A stretch of 60,996 nucleotides of DNA from Pseudomonadota bacterium (GTDB lineage: Bacteria > Desulfobacterota > Desulfovibrionia > Desulfovibrionales > Desulfovibrionaceae), in contig JAHIUD010000017.1 of assembly GCA_018817515.1 (NCBI GenBank), positions 1-60,996 on the forward strand, read 5' to 3'. Positions 37,775-45,517 of this stretch are shown one piece after another. Under the pieces are notes generated by a model. The model saw only the letters and a list, made by a program, of their open reading frames with translations, was not told where the DNA came from and made no database searches. Numbering within the stretch: the first letter of the stretch is position 1; each line of letters starts with the position of its first letter. Both the position numbers and the translations under genes were made by a program.

Positions 37775-37803
37775 AATCTATGCGAATTGTGTGCCGGGGT
37801 CAA
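37775..37803 (-). promoter_or_regulatory. Sigma-70-type promoter of the pelEFG-epimerase arm
   Basis: On the minus strand TTGACC (plus 37798-37803) and TAGATT (plus 37775-37780) are 17 bp apart, about 50 bp upstream of the pelE GTG. No sigma-54-like box was found here, unlike in front of pelC. Confidence 0.45.
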
Positions 37804-37900
37804 TGTGGCGTATGCTGTGAGGCGGGCAAGCGGCCCAGGCCAAGGATTTATAGCGTGCAGCAGGGGCCGTGGGGGCTTTGTCCGGCTGCCCGGCGGGCTG

Positions 37901-38359
37901 TCAGGGGAGGCTCAGGGCGGCGGCGGTCAGGAATTTGTCCAGCGAGTTGGCGAAGGCGTTGCGGTCGGCCAGGCTCAAGGGGGCCGGACCGCCGGTGCTC
38001 ACGCCCGTGCTGCGCAGCTCGTCGAGCATGTTGCGCATGGTCAGCCGCGCGCCGATGTTGTCCGTGGTGTAGAGCTCGCCGCGCGGGTTGAGTCCGGTGC
38101 CGCCGCGCTCGATGACCTTGGCGGCCAGGGGGATGTCGGCGGTGATGACCAGGTCGCCGGGCTGCACCAGGCCTGCGATGGTTTCGTCGACCACGTCGAA
38201 GCCCTGGCCCACGCGCATGGTGGCCAGATGCGGCGAGGCGGGCACGCTCAGGGTCTTGTTGGCCACGAAGGTGGTTTTGGCCCCGCGGCGCATGGCCGCG
38301 CGTACCAGGATGTCCCTGATGGCGCCGGGGCAGGCGTCTGCGTCCACCCAGATCTGCAT
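37901..38359 (-). CDS. YaiI/YqxD family (UPF0178) protein
   Basis: The protein has 152 aa from 38359; the upstream in-frame stretch overlaps the tRNA remnant and is unlikely to be coding. The signature [18 protein letters not shown] opens the protein, and [21 protein letters not shown] and [16 protein letters not shown] are typical of the family. The fold is a PIN-like domain with conserved Asp residues, but no activity has been established for the family. It lies between pelE and the prophage junction and belongs to the host chromosome. Confidence 0.9.
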   Translation of the reverse strand: MQIWVDADACPGAIRDILVRAAMRRGAKTTFVANKTLSVPASPHLATMRVGQGFDVVDETIAGLVQPGDLVITADIPLAAKVIERGGTGLNPRGELYTTDNIGARLTMRNMLDELRSTGVSTGGPAPLSLADRNAFANSLDKFLTAAALSLP

Positions 38360-38404
38360 GGGTATGGTCTGCACAAAGGCTCCGGGCTTGTTGGGGGGGG
38401 CGGC

Positions 38405-38466
38405 TGGCGGAAGCGTATAGGGGTCGAACCTACCTGTGACCTCTCGGCCACACACCAGATTTGAAG
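38405..38466 (-). tRNA. selC: 3' part of tRNA-Sec (selC) left at the prophage junction, attL
   Basis: Read on the minus strand, the segment starts at the anticodon loop CTTCAAA (anticodon TCA), then has the long variable arm TGTGGCC-GAGA-GGTCACA, the T arm GTAGG-TTCGACC-CCTAT, the 8-nt acceptor strand ACGCTTCC, a G discriminator and CCA. Upstream of the anticodon the sequence no longer fits a tRNA: the anticodon stem does not pair and no acceptor 5' strand is found. The intact copy should be at the other prophage end. Confidence 0.85.
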
Positions 38467-38607
38467 TCCCTTCCCGGTCACTTCCGGGAGTTCCCTCAAT
38501 ATCCCTGCACCCATCATTTCAAAAGGTTGTGTCGTTCTCTGCTTCCCTACGCATCCCTTGACGGTGCCACAAACCGGGACTATGCCGGGACAGGAAAGGG
38601 GGGAGAC

Positions 38608-39804
38608 ATGGCCTGGATATCCTCGGGACAGCCTGGCGTGCGCTACAGGGAGCATGCCACACGGCGCCACAATGGGCAACCGGATCGATACTACTCCGTG
38701 CGCTACTACCTGCATGCCAAAGACAACGAGGAAGGCCTCGGCTGGGCGTCTGATGGCTGGACGGCCAAGAAGGCCGCTGCGGTGCTTGCCGAGCTGCGCC
38801 GCGCTCAATCCACAGGACTTGGTCCACAAACACTTGCGGAGGCGCGAGCCAAGACCAAGGCCATGGCCGATGAAGAGGCCACCAGCAAGCGCGCGGCGGG
38901 GGTTGCTGGGATAACTGTCGAGAAGTTCATGGCTGACTATTATATCCCTCACACCAAGCGCACCAAAGGCTCCTGGCGTGAGGACGAGATACAGATCAAC
39001 AAGGTGATCCTTCCGGCCATTGGGCTCCTGCCCATGCGAGCTGTCACCAGGCAGCACATTGAGGGTATCCTCAACGCTGTGGCCGAAGGCGGCGCCGCGC
39101 CAGCGACGGTGAAACACTACATGGCTACCCTGCGGCAGGCGTTCAATGTCGCCGCACAGACGTTTGCCGATGGTGTTCCGATCCTTCCCGGACCGAGCCC
39201 CCTGGTTGGGATTAAGCCTCCACGGCTCTACAACATCCGCGAGAGGTTCCTGTCCTATGAGGAGGCGGACAAGCTCATTGACGCCGCCAAGGCCCTGGAC
39301 ACGGATCTCCACGACGCCATCGTGGTCGCCTTGAACACGGGCATGCGCAAGGGCGAGATACTGCGCATGGAGTGGCAGGACGTGGATATCGTCCATGGCG
39401 TGCTGCTCGTGCGCGATGGCCCCATGCAGAAGCCGGGCGGCCATGTCCACGTCAATGCCGAGGTAGCCCAGGTGCTCCAGTCCAGAAAAGGGACGCGCGC
39501 CGCAAAGGCCGCGAAGGTTTTTCCAGGAATCAAAGGTCAAGAAAGGGATTTCGGACGGCACTTCCGCGAGCTTGTTGCCGAACTTGGGCTGAACGACGGC
39601 GTCACCGACAGGCGGCACAAGTTCGTGTTCCACAGCCTGCGCCACACCTTTGCCTCCTGGCTGGCCCTGGCGGGCAACGACATCAGCCGCATCAAGGTGC
39701 TTATGCGCCACAAGACGCTGGCCATGACCGACCGCTATACCCACCTGATACCCGACGCCACAAAGGCCGCTGTGCATAACTTGCGCCCGCCTAGAGGGTC
39801 TTGA
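38608..39804 (+). CDS. int: Phage tyrosine integrase
   Basis: The protein has 398 aa. The start at 38608 follows a GGGGGGAGAC ribosome site. The catalytic domain has Arg I in NTGMRKGEILRMEW, the HxxR box in HSLRHTFASWL, and the final RHKTLAMTDRYTH with His and the Tyr nucleophile. An N-terminal arm-binding/SAM-like domain covers about residues 100-200. It catalyses integration and excision at the adjacent selC site, 140 bp away. It is convergent with the next gene, overlapping by 14 bp. Confidence 0.95.
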   Translation: MAWISSGQPGVRYREHATRRHNGQPDRYYSVRYYLHAKDNEEGLGWASDGWTAKKAAAVLAELRRAQSTGLGPQTLAEARAKTKAMADEEATSKRAAGVAGITVEKFMADYYIPHTKRTKGSWREDEIQINKVILPAIGLLPMRAVTRQHIEGILNAVAEGGAAPATVKHYMATLRQAFNVAAQTFADGVPILPGPSPLVGIKPPRLYNIRERFLSYEEADKLIDAAKALDTDLHDAIVVALNTGMRKGEILRMEWQDVDIVHGVLLVRDGPMQKPGGHVHVNAEVAQVLQSRKGTRAAKAAKVFPGIKGQERDFGRHFRELVAELGLNDGVTDRRHKFVFHSLRHTFASWLALAGNDISRIKVLMRHKTLAMTDRYTHLIPDATKAAVHNLRPPRGS

Positions 39805-40078
39805 GGTTGGCGATGCGCCGGATGGGGAAGCGACCCACTATCCAGTCCACCAGGCTGGCAGAGCTGTAGACCACCTTGCGGCCAACGCGGTAAGCCACCT
39901 CCGGGCCCTGCTTGTCCGGGTCCTTTTGGGCATCGGCGTTGGCCAGGGTCTTGCCGGTGACGATACCGCCGGTGAGTTCCTCCACTTTCTCTCTGGCAAT
40001 GACCGGGGGCAGCTTTTCCAGCAGCAGAGCCGCAAATTCGTGGGAGTCTTGCACGCCCTTAGACTCGTAAGTCTGCAT
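39791..40078 (-). CDS. Small DNA-binding protein, candidate excisionase
   Basis: The protein has 95 aa from 40078. LPPVIAREKVEELTGGIVTGKTLANADAQKD resembles a winged-helix/AlpA-type start, and VAYRVGRKVVYSSASLVDWIVGRF the following wing and helix, as in small excisionases. It ends within the last codons of the integrase gene on the other strand. Excisionase function is inferred from size, fold pattern and position. Confidence 0.55.
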   Translation of the reverse strand: MQTYESKGVQDSHEFAALLLEKLPPVIAREKVEELTGGIVTGKTLANADAQKDPDKQGPEVAYRVGRKVVYSSASLVDWIVGRFPIRRIANLKTL

Positions 40079-40080
40079 GG

Positions 40081-40401
40081 CTACGCCTCCCGCTCGGCCA
40101 GTTGGCCGCGCAGCTTGGCAACGCGCAGGATCCGGGCCTTGACCCGCAGCACGTCGTTGTTCAGAAAGTCCTTGGCGCGGCCCAGGCGGGCCAGCAGCAG
40201 CGCCAGGGCCTCGTCCTGGGTGCGGCACCAGCCGTCCGGGTGGGCCTGGAGCAGGTTCTCGCCGCAACCTTCGTTATAATCCACGTAGAAGTGGACCTGG
40301 TCAGCCAGGGCCACCTTGCCCGCGATAATGCGCGGATTTGTTCCCTCACGCGGCCACAGGGCCTTGTACACTCTCTCGTCCTTGATGAATGGCTGTGTCA
40401 T
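40081..40401 (-). CDS. Phage protein of unknown function
   Basis: The protein has 106 aa from 40401. Not recognised. It is mixed-charge, without membrane segments or obvious motifs; a C-terminal basic helix region (RVKARILRVAKLRGQLAEREA) ends it. It overlaps the upstream CII-like gene by 4 bp and is followed 2 bp later by the excisionase-like gene, so it is part of the leftward early operon. Confidence 0.65.
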   Translation of the reverse strand: MTQPFIKDERVYKALWPREGTNPRIIAGKVALADQVHFYVDYNEGCGENLLQAHPDGWCRTQDEALALLLARLGRAKDFLNNDVLRVKARILRVAKLRGQLAEREA

Positions 40402-40859
40402 GACCGCGCCCTCCCGATCTCGCCCACCATGTGCAACAGCGCCATGATGGAGGTGACGGCCTCTTGCCCTTCCTTGGTGATTCGATCGCACTCGTCACGG
40501 TCAAGCCCGCCGCTGGCCAAGCCGCCGCCCACCTCTGCCATGAGCTCACCGAACTCCTTAACTGAGGTGAGCGCCGCCAGCTGCACCGGGCTGCCGTCGC
40601 ACGTGGCCTCGGGCAGCTTGATGAACACGCCGCCGCGCTCCCTGGCCAGGAAGTGCAAGGGCTCGTCCGATCCCGTGACCTCCATGATGGGCAGCACCAT
40701 GTTGGCCCCGAGCTTGTGGCCAGGCTGGCCGGAAAGCTCGCTCATCATGGTGAAATACGTCTTGTAGCCCAGGAGGCGGGCTATGGTCTCGGCCGGAACG
40801 CGGCTGGGGGCCTTCTTCACTACGATGTGGCACACTGCGGAAAGGCTGGGGTCTATCAT
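40398..40859 (-). CDS. Phage regulatory CII-family protein (Phage_CP76-like)
   Basis: The protein has 153 aa. The N terminus (VCHIVVKKAPSRVPAETIARLLGYKTYFTMMSELSG) matches the helix-turn-helix region of phage CP76/CII-type regulators. The middle, EPLHFLARERGGVFIKLP, is also usual for that family. It probably takes part in the lysis-lysogeny decision. It lies 67 bp downstream of a Cro-like gene on the same strand. Confidence 0.7.
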   Translation of the reverse strand: MIDPSLSAVCHIVVKKAPSRVPAETIARLLGYKTYFTMMSELSGQPGHKLGANMVLPIMEVTGSDEPLHFLARERGGVFIKLPEATCDGSPVQLAALTSVKEFGELMAEVGGGLASGGLDRDECDRITKEGQEAVTSIMALLHMVGEIGRARS

Positions 40860-40926
40860 CGCTAATTCCTCACGTTTTTGGCGTGGTTATGAGCAAGAAA
40901 AAACGATAGCGCAGGGATCATGGCTC

Positions 40927-41226
40927 CTATGCGCCGCGAAAAGCGGCCATGGCGACGTCGTGGGGGATGGGCTTGGGGCGGGGCTTGGGGCCTGGTTTTT
41001 GGTCCAGGGCCAGGGGCAGCAGATCCTCGGGGATGCCGCGCTCCACCAGATAAGCATGGTGCCGCGTGGGCATGGTGTCCTGTCCGCACAGGCGCGAGAG
41101 CTGCGAGAAGTGGATATCGTACCCCTCGGCCAGGGCCGTAAAGGTCACGTCATGGCGGCGCATCCATATATCCAGCCGCTCTTGCCTTGTGAGGGGTAAC
41201 TGTGTAGCGTCTTGCATTAATTCCAT
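40927..41226 (-). CDS. Cro-like DNA-binding protein
   Basis: The protein has 99 aa. A helix-turn-helix can be read in LDIWMRRHDVTFTALAEGYDIHFSQLSRLCGQ. The C-terminal third is rich in Lys-Pro (KPGPKPRPKPIP). It is divergent from the CI-type repressor across 90 bp, the position of a Cro protein in a lambdoid switch. Function is inferred from the HTH and location. Confidence 0.6.
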   Translation of the reverse strand: MELMQDATQLPLTRQERLDIWMRRHDVTFTALAEGYDIHFSQLSRLCGQDTMPTRHHAYLVERGIPEDLLPLALDQKPGPKPRPKPIPHDVAMAAFRGA

Positions 41227-41316
41227 TTGGTAGCCTCGTCTTGTTGTGTCGAGGGGTGGCGTTGATTCGACGAGTATACGGATTTTCGGAAGGTGTCAAC
41301 AGGAATTCGGAAATAC
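41227..41316. promoter_or_regulatory. Divergent lysogeny control region between the Cro-like and CI-like genes
   Basis: This AT-richer 90-bp gap contains two TTCGGAA boxes about 25 bp apart and an inverted pair CCTCG...CGAGG. These are candidate operators for the two divergent regulators. Promoter boxes could not be assigned with confidence. Confidence 0.45.
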
Positions 41317-41805
41317 ATGATGGAATTTTACGAGCGCATCAAGCAAGTCATAGCCACCTGCGCGGGCGGCAATCAATCCGCTTTTGTCAAGAAAATCGGT
41401 GAGTCAATCAGTACGTTTAACGGGTACCTTTCCCCTGCCGGGCAAGACCGGATTAAGGCCAAGACCATTCGTCAGATTCTCGTAACCTTTGACGTCGACG
41501 CCAACTGGCTGCTCCTAGGTGCTGGCCCCATGTTCCGCGAGGTGGGCACAAAAACGCTTCCGGGCGCCGACCCCATTGCCCAGCGCGTCGACCAGGTGGC
41601 CCGCACCATGCGCGAAGCCGGGGTGGACGAGATGAAGATCCTCGCCGCCGCCCGCGACGTGCTGGAAGGAGAGATGGCCAAGCTTGCCAAGGCCAGGGGC
41701 GGCTACTCCGTGTGTGAGCCAGCTCCCGATGAGCAGGCCAAGGCAGCGGAAGACCCCGCAGAATATTCCGGCAGGCAAGCGGCTGCCGGGGACGATACCG
41801 TCTAA
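41317..41805 (+). CDS. CI-type phage repressor, N-terminal DNA-binding form without peptidase domain
   Basis: The protein has 162 aa from the ATG at 41317. Residues about 1-70 match the phage CI repressor DNA-binding domain (NQSAFVKKIGESISTFNGYLS... RQILVTFDVDANWLLLGAGPMF). A helical region follows, then an Ala/Glu-rich tail. No S24 peptidase domain with Ser-Lys dyad is present, so RecA-triggered self-cleavage is not expected and another induction path is needed. It is divergent from the Cro-like gene. Confidence 0.75.
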   Translation: MMEFYERIKQVIATCAGGNQSAFVKKIGESISTFNGYLSPAGQDRIKAKTIRQILVTFDVDANWLLLGAGPMFREVGTKTLPGADPIAQRVDQVARTMREAGVDEMKILAAARDVLEGEMAKLAKARGGYSVCEPAPDEQAKAAEDPAEYSGRQAAAGDDTV

Positions 41806-41905
41806 TTCCCGGCAGTGGACAGGGTGACGGAAAAGCGCGGGCAGAATTAGAGGTTGTTTGGTTTTAAGTGAGTGGATGCTTACAGTGTGAGTCGTAGGGG
41901 GGTGC

Positions 41906-42268
41906 ATGTCCAATCTCGATATCCGAGTGCAGATTGCAGGATCTAGCGGCAACGTCTACGAAATCAAGCTGTTTCAGTGGGGAGGCAAGACAAAGTTGCG
42001 CTGTGACTGTCAGGCCAGCAAGAGTGGGTATTTCTGCAAGCATCGCCGCGCGATCCTGCACAAAGACCAATCGGGCTATGATTCCAGGCTCGGAGTTTTG
42101 GGGAGCTGGGACGAGATGCAGGAGGCCCTTGATGCCACCGGCTTGCGCAAGAGGGTCCTTGCGCATGAGGCCCGGCGCGTCGAGCTCGAAAGCGACATGG
42201 ACAGCATCAAGGACGAAATAAAGGCCGCCAAGGCGCGTGTCGCCGCAGCATGCGAAGGAGGCGACTAG
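41906..42268 (+). CDS. SWIM zinc-finger-like small protein
   Basis: The protein has 120 aa. A SWIM-type CxC...CxH motif is visible at residues about 35-50 (CDCQASKSGYFCKH). The C-terminal half is a charged coiled coil (RRVELESDMDSIKDEIKAAKAR). SWIM fingers bind DNA or protein. It is the first of three rightward genes between the repressor and a strong terminator, overlapping the next start. Role unknown. Confidence 0.7.
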   Translation: MSNLDIRVQIAGSSGNVYEIKLFQWGGKTKLRCDCQASKSGYFCKHRRAILHKDQSGYDSRLGVLGSWDEMQEALDATGLRKRVLAHEARRVELESDMDSIKDEIKAAKARVAAACEGGD

Positions 42269-42795
42269 TGGCCCTGTACCCGTGCCCAGAGTGCAAGCGC
42301 GAGATTTCGACCGACGCCAAGGCCTGCCCCCATTGCGGTAAGCGGGCCGGGTGGGAGGCCACACAAGAACGATGGAAGGCCATGCCCAAGGCCCTGCGCA
42401 TCGGGATCATGGGAGCCGTGGTCTTCTTTGCCCTCGTCATGGCAGTGAGCAATGGAACCGACAAACAGCCTACCAATGCACCCGCCCAGGCAGTCCAGGC
42501 GGCGGCAACTGCATCGCCAAAAGCGCTGGATGGACGCATGACCATACAGCCGGGCGACTGGATCGGCTATCGAGATCGAGACACCCTGGAGCGGGCCACC
42601 AAGCTGGCCACGCAGGGGGACAAAGCGGCGTACACACAGCTCATGGGCAATGGCATCGCTCGCGGGATTTGCACCATGTTCAAGCCCGGCGAGGAAGTCT
42701 TCTTGGAGGAAAACGCCCTGCTGGCCGGACTAGTGAAGATCCGGCGCAAGGGCGAGATAAGCGGATGGTGGACGAATTTTGAGGCGGTGAAGTGA
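42268..42795 (+). CDS. Zinc-ribbon membrane protein
   Basis: The protein has 175 aa from a GTG at 42268, preceded by GAAGGAGGCGACTA. The N terminus is a four-Cys ribbon (CPECKREISTDAKACPHCGK). One membrane segment follows at about residues 45-62 (IGIMGAVVFFALVMAVS). The remainder is a small soluble domain, likely outside the cytoplasm. It overlaps its neighbours at both ends. Membrane proteins in this prophage position often alter the host surface or exclude other phages; that is conjecture here. Confidence 0.7.
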   Translation: MALYPCPECKREISTDAKACPHCGKRAGWEATQERWKAMPKALRIGIMGAVVFFALVMAVSNGTDKQPTNAPAQAVQAAATASPKALDGRMTIQPGDWIGYRDRDTLERATKLATQGDKAAYTQLMGNGIARGICTMFKPGEEVFLEENALLAGLVKIRRKGEISGWWTNFEAVK

Positions 42796-42980
42796 TGGGC
42801 TGGCGATCATGGGATAGAAGTACTGTCAGGGTCTATGTCGCCGCTACATTCGGATGGTGCGGTGGAGCACTTATGGTTATTGGCTTTATTACCATGTTTT
42901 TCGATGAGGGCGCAGGGCACAAGGTCTTTCAAGCAGGCATCGGGTCCTCATTGGTGGCCCTTAAACTCGACAAAAAATAA
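42795..42980 (+). CDS. Small membrane protein
   Basis: The protein has 61 aa; a GTG at 42792 is also possible. One or two hydrophobic segments (VAATFGWCGGALMVIGFITMFF) are visible, then a short basic end. Its start overlaps the stop of the zinc-ribbon gene, so it is translationally coupled to it. Not recognised. Confidence 0.6.
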   Translation: MGWRSWDRSTVRVYVAATFGWCGGALMVIGFITMFFDEGAGHKVFQAGIGSSLVALKLDKK

Positions 42981-42992
42981 AGAATCCTGTCA

Positions 42993-43027
42993 GGAAAGGC
43001 CCCCAGCTCATTACCGGGGGCCTTTCC
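42993..43027. terminator. Long hairpin terminator between the rightward cassette and the late operon
   Basis: A perfect 12-bp stem (GGAAAGGCCCCC with GGGGGCCTTTCC) has an 11-nt loop. It lies 12 bp after the small membrane protein gene; the AAA/TTT at the stem base suits termination from either side. Confidence 0.7.
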
Positions 43028-43030
43028 CTT

Positions 43031-43083
43031 ACCTCGCCCGCCCTGGGCCTCCTCTACGCAGTCGTGGCAGTAGCTGCACCTCG
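43031..43083 (-). pseudogene. Remnant of a second TraR/DksA zinc-finger 3' end
   Basis: This stretch repeats, with substitutions, the last part of the intact TraR-like gene (43267-43318). In frame it would read CSYCHDCVEEAQGG against CSHCRDCAEEAQGG of the intact gene. No start codon or upstream part is present. It looks like the relic of a duplication. Confidence 0.65.
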
Positions 43084-43097
43084 GCTAGCTAGGCACT

Positions 43098-43165
43098 GCG
43101 CGGCTGAGGTTTTGCCGAAAAAAGTGGTCAGGTTTTTCTCGCCGGGCGCGGCTGAGGTTTTGCCG
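43098..43165. repeat. Two 20-bp direct repeats, 28 bp apart
   Basis: GCGCGGCTGAGGTTTTGCCG occurs at 43098-43117 and again at 43146-43165. The copies are identical and lie between the traR remnant and the terminator of the intact gene. Confidence 0.85.
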
Positions 43166-43212
43166 GGATTTTTGCTCGGAAGTTTGTGCCTGGAACGGCA
43201 CAAATACCGCGC

Positions 43213-43240
43213 AAAAATGGCCCTGGATCACTCCAGGGCC
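43213..43240 (-). terminator. Terminator of the phage late operon
   Basis: On the minus strand a 9-bp stem (GGCCCTGGA with TCCAGGGCC, 4-nt loop) is followed by A and five T. It lies 26 bp after the stop of the TraR-like gene, the last gene of the leftward late operon. Confidence 0.8.
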
Positions 43241-43266
43241 TTGATCCTCGCACACCCAGGGCCCCC

Positions 43267-43485
43267 TTACCCGCCCTGGGCCTCCTCCGCACAGTCGCGG
43301 CAGTGGCTGCACCGGGGCACAGCCTTGATCCGTGCCGAGCAGATGGGCTCCTGGCAGCTCCGGCAGCAGACCACACCGTCGAGGTACAGCGGGCCGGGGC
43401 CCAGGTCGATGCGCGGCACGCTGGCCAGGGCCGCCTGCAGCACATAGGCCTCGGCCTGTTGGGCGTCGTCGCAAATGTCGGCCAT
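43267..43485 (-). CDS. TraR/DksA-type C4 zinc-finger protein
   Basis: The protein has 72 aa. The C-terminal half carries the C4 finger CRSCQEPICSARIKAVPRCSHCRDC. Small phage and plasmid TraR proteins bind the secondary channel of RNA polymerase and alter transcription without ppGpp. It is the last gene of the late operon, 3 bp after its neighbour. A degraded second copy of its end lies 185 bp further on. Confidence 0.85.
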   Translation of the reverse strand: MADICDDAQQAEAYVLQAALASVPRIDLGPGPLYLDGVVCCRSCQEPICSARIKAVPRCSHCRDCAEEAQGG

Positions 43486-43488
43486 GGC

Positions 43489-43824
43489 CTACAGCGCCCT
43501 CTCCGGCCACGTGGGTATCCCGTCCACCAGGCGCGCGCCCTCGGGCCAGGCGTACTCGGCCACGAGCAGATCCACCACGTCGGCGGCCGGGATCTCTGTG
43601 CTGCCCTGGGGCAGCTCGGCACCGTCCGGCATGATGACCAGGGTCTTGGTCTTCACGTCGCCGGGAACGTCGATGGCCATGAGCCTGCTCTCGGGGTAGC
43701 CGTCATAGCCTAGATGACGGAATGGCTGGGTCGTGTTGTCGCGGCCTTCGATGCTGACCAGGGCCTTGTCCTCGCCGTCCACGAACCCCCGGTCGGTCAA
43801 TCCGCATTCGATGTATCGCATCAT
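43489..43824 (-). CDS. Phage tail-region protein of unknown function
   Basis: The protein has 111 aa; a second Met directly follows the first. Not recognised. It is acidic, with a probable beta-rich middle (ESRLMAIDVPGDVKTKTLVIMPDG). Position right after the tail-fibre genes suggests a fibre assembly or receptor-related role, without direct support. Confidence 0.65.
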   Translation of the reverse strand: MMRYIECGLTDRGFVDGEDKALVSIEGRDNTTQPFRHLGYDGYPESRLMAIDVPGDVKTKTLVIMPDGAELPQGSTEIPAADVVDLLVAEYAWPEGARLVDGIPTWPERAL

Positions 43825-43829
43825 GCCTC

Positions 43830-44558
43830 CTAGATGGGTGCGGACGTGAGCCCAAGTTTGCTCGCCACGAGAGTCCCAGCCGAGAACGCCGCTGGGTAAT
43901 CAGTGCTTGAAACTGCGCCCAGCTTGGTCCAGGTGCCCGTGAAAGCAGGAAACGCGCCGATACAGGCCCTTTGAGCGGCGGGGAAATCTCCCCACCCTGT
44001 CGGCAGTTCGGCTTGTGTCACCCAGCCAACGTGGACGTTTCCGCTTTTGCGCCACCCACATATCCATGACGGACTCGCTGTCACGGGCAGCGCGCTTGAC
44101 ATCGCCGGGCCATAGTTTCCGCTTGACAGCAGCAACAGCGCGGCATGACCGGCGGCATCCATGCTTGCCGGAATACACCACTGCGATCCACTCAAGTAGT
44201 ACCACAGGCCTTTCAGCGCGCCGACGGTAAGAGACTTGAATTGAAGTGCAAGCGTCCACTCCGGGTTGTTCAAAAAAGCCGCAGCAAAATCAGGGGTGCA
44301 GTTGAATGCCTGCGTACTCCCGTTAAGTGCTCGGAAGCCTCCCGAAGCTCCAGGGGGGCCGCCGACTGCGTACAATACAAGGTCCGCTCCAGTAAGCCCT
44401 CCCCCGACCCCCGTCTCATTGGCCGAGTCTCCCCCGGTCATTTCACAGACAAAAGTTTTGGTGGGGTCTGGGGCCGCCGCCGCTGCAGCCTCGGTGTAGG
44501 GAATAAACACCGGCAGGCCGCGCGCGGCGGCACCGGAACCAAGAGAGATGAATGACAT
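43830..44558 (-). CDS. Putative tail fibre or receptor-binding protein, lectin-like
   Basis: The protein has 242 aa, starting MSFISLGSGAAARGLPVF. From about residue 75 the pattern resembles a concanavalin/LamG-type jelly roll (TLALQFKSLTVGALKGLWYYLSG). Base use is visibly less GC-biased than in the tail genes upstream, as expected of an exchanged adhesin module. It follows the larger tail-fibre gene by 11 bp. The receptor is unknown. Confidence 0.6.
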   Translation of the reverse strand: MSFISLGSGAAARGLPVFIPYTEAAAAAAPDPTKTFVCEMTGGDSANETGVGGGLTGADLVLYAVGGPPGASGGFRALNGSTQAFNCTPDFAAAFLNNPEWTLALQFKSLTVGALKGLWYYLSGSQWCIPASMDAAGHAALLLLSSGNYGPAMSSALPVTASPSWICGWRKSGNVHVGWVTQAELPTGWGDFPAAQRACIGAFPAFTGTWTKLGAVSSTDYPAAFSAGTLVASKLGLTSAPI

Positions 44559-44569
44559 GGTTGCCTCCC

Positions 44570-45487
44570 CTACGCCCAGGCGGCGATGTTGCCGGTGACG
44601 CCGAACTGCAGCACGATGCCGACCAGCTCCGCAGGCTCGGCCATGGGCTGCGCACCATAGTCATAGTCACGGGACAGGCGGAAGCGCAGCAAGTCGCCAG
44701 CGGCAGGCGTGCCGGAAGGAGTCATGGCCGCGCTGGCCGTGGTCTCGATGAGCTTGCCCGCGTCCACCACGTCGCCGTCCATGGTGACAGCCGTGCCCAG
44801 GGCCACGTCCAGGTTCTCGCCCGGGGCCACCGCAGCGCAGGCCAGGTAGAAGCGGATGTCGTCGCCAGCGGAGCACCCGGTGGTGCCCTTGCACAGCACC
44901 TTGGCCCTGATGGTCTCGCCGTCCCAGTTGCTAGGCGCGCGGAAGTTGAAGAAGCCGTGCGTATCTTTGACCACGCCTGGGAATGACAGGGCGTTGCGCG
45001 TCAGGTCATTGGTCCCGTCCTCGACCACAGCCAGGGCTGCGCCGTCGGTGATGCCCGGGGTGATGGAGCCGCCGTCGATGTAGCCTTCGTCCACGGTGGG
45101 CCCGCTGGGGGTGATGCTGGCCGCATAGTCCAGCCAGTAGGTGGGCTGGCTGGTGGGGTCCTTTGCGCCCGCTCCGCCCGGGCCGGAGGCCAGCAGCGCC
45201 AGGTAGAGCTTTCCGTCCGAGCCGAAGACCATGCTGGGCACGGTGTAGTCCTTGGCCGAGGACCAGATGCTGCTGGCCCCGATGTACGCCAGGATGGCCC
45301 GACGGAGCTGGGTGTTGTCTTCCTTGTCCAGGGTGCCACCGGCGCCTTCAACAACCGCGGCCACCTCCTCCTGGACCATGTTCGTCCAGGCCGCAGTCAC
45401 CTCGGTGGCCGGGATCCCGCCCGCCGGATCACCTTCGGTGAAGAGCCCGTCTAGGGTCGCTCCCTGTCCATCTATTCTGTGTGCCAT
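44570..45487 (-). CDS. Phage tail fibre protein
   Basis: The protein has 305 aa. The N terminus (MAHRIDGQGATLDGLFTEGDPAGGIPATEVTAAWTNMVQEEVAAVVEGAG) is a common attachment region of Mu/P2-like tail fibres that docks on the baseplate. The distal part is beta-rich and low in motifs. It follows the gp48-like gene by 30 bp. Confidence 0.8.
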   Translation of the reverse strand: MAHRIDGQGATLDGLFTEGDPAGGIPATEVTAAWTNMVQEEVAAVVEGAGGTLDKEDNTQLRRAILAYIGASSIWSSAKDYTVPSMVFGSDGKLYLALLASGPGGAGAKDPTSQPTYWLDYAASITPSGPTVDEGYIDGGSITPGITDGAALAVVEDGTNDLTRNALSFPGVVKDTHGFFNFRAPSNWDGETIRAKVLCKGTTGCSAGDDIRFYLACAAVAPGENLDVALGTAVTMDGDVVDAGKLIETTASAAMTPSGTPAAGDLLRFRLSRDYDYGAQPMAEPAELVGIVLQFGVTGNIAAWA

Positions 45488-45517
45488 GATGCCTCCTCGT
45501 GCTCTTGGTTGCAGGCG

